Shown piece by piece: positions 63,851 through 64,000 of a stretch of DNA of 64,000 bases. Below the pieces are notes generated by a model, which had not been told where the DNA came from, did not search any database, and saw nothing but the letters and a program-made list of their open reading frames with translations. Made by a program: the position numbers and the translations under genes. The stretch is taken from NCBI RefSeq assembly GCF_037120725.1, contig NZ_JBBAXC010000010.1, forward strand, positions 119,018-183,017. The letters run 5' to 3'. This stretch comes from Bacillus spongiae. Its GTDB lineage: Bacteria; Bacillota; Bacilli; Bacillales; Bacillaceae_K. The first letter of the stretch is position 1. Each line of letters opens with the position of its first letter.

Positions 63851-64000
63851 TGGACTGTCAACACCAAACTAGACAAATTTCTTAAGGTGTCTATTTTTGT
63901 ACTCAACAGGACTTGTATACCCTAGTGTGCTATGAATACGAATATGGTTAAACCAATGCACGTAATCACACAGTTCTCGTTTTAATTTTTCTAAGCTTTC
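63851..64000 (-). mobile_element. Right end of an IS3-family insertion sequence
   Basis: From 63851 TGGACTGTCAAC looks like the terminal inverted repeat of IS3-family elements, followed 18 bp on by the end of a transposase gene. The rest is outside the window. Confidence 0.78.
63869..64000 (-). CDS. IS3 family transposase, C-terminal fragment
   Basis: The last 43 codons of an OrfB-type integrase: ESLEKLKRELCDYVHWFNHI, RIHSTLGYTSPVEYKN, RHLKKFV, then TAG. The YxHWFNxxRxHxxLGYxxPxEY pattern is the hallmark end of the DDE domain of IS3 transposases. The gene continues beyond 64000, so completeness cannot be judged. Confidence 0.9.
   Translation of the reverse strand, partial: ESLEKLKRELCDYVHWFNHIRIHSTLGYTSPVEYKNRHLKKFV

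Overview
The window is AT-rich, low-GC Gram-positive DNA. Ribosome binding sites are strong (GGAGG-type), TTG and GTG starts are frequent, most operons end in intrinsic terminators, and many products have their closest known relatives in Bacillus (YunD-, NrnB-, YczE-, YuzF- and NheABC-like). I read it as a chromosome segment of a Bacillaceae species. It carries an Nhe-type three-component toxin operon and a phosphatidylcholine-type phospholipase C, both classic B. cereus-group traits. Both proteins look clearly divergent from the B. cereus versions I remember, so a relative outside that group is likely (inference).

Layout. 1-2.5 kb: tiny peptides, a decayed beta-helix gene and small membrane proteins. 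2.8-7.8 kb: nucleotide metabolism (NadD-like, NUDIX, 5'-nucleotidase) and a SMI1/KNR4 protein. 8.5-10.2 kb: a paired SMR efflux operon with its own TetR gene and a very clear promoter/operator region. 11-14 kb: a NUDIX gene and a tandem duplication of a 304-residue beta-helix gene, one copy intact and one broken. 14-17.7 kb: methyltransferase, lipoprotein, NIF3/YqfO-like domain protein and a LysM-SleB cell wall hydrolase. 17.9-21.6 kb: nheABC with a PlcR-like box. 21.9-27.3 kb: nucleoside hydrolase, MazG-like enzyme, phospholipase C with an added fibronectin domain, and an ECF sigma/anti-sigma pair. 27.8-32.6 kb: small single genes (acetyltransferases, monooxygenase, VOC, GyrI-like, DUF1456). 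32.8-36.5 kb: a redox block of OsmC-like protein, thioredoxin reductase paralogue, glutaredoxin-like protein and a Crp/Fnr regulator. 37-45.8 kb: acetyltransferases, a 1167-residue SF1 helicase, a 2H phosphoesterase, a histidine kinase and a second SMI1/KNR4 protein. 46-57 kb: MBL hydrolase, YuzF-Mn catalase operon, TetR-membrane operon, DinB, PH-domain protein, two lipoproteins, a MITE-like element, a MarR-nitroreductase-monooxygenase operon, cyclophilin and a YczE-type membrane protein. 57-64 kb: NrnB, an HD-GYP protein, an orphan ABC permease, a serine hydrolase broken by an amber stop, and the end of an IS3-family element.

How genes work together. The best evidence for a system is the redox block. 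Three promoters (OsmC-like, TrxB-like, glutaredoxin-like plus Crp) each carry TGTAAG-N4-CTWACA exactly 21 nt upstream of a -10 hexamer. This places the site at -41.5, the class II activator position. I infer a small regulon run by the Crp/Fnr protein encoded at its end. Two TetR operons and one MarR operon show similarly legible operator architecture. Several genes are decayed (beta-helix genes, serine hydrolase, small fragments). Most of those frameshifts lie in short homopolymers, so assembly error should be excluded before calling them pseudogenes.
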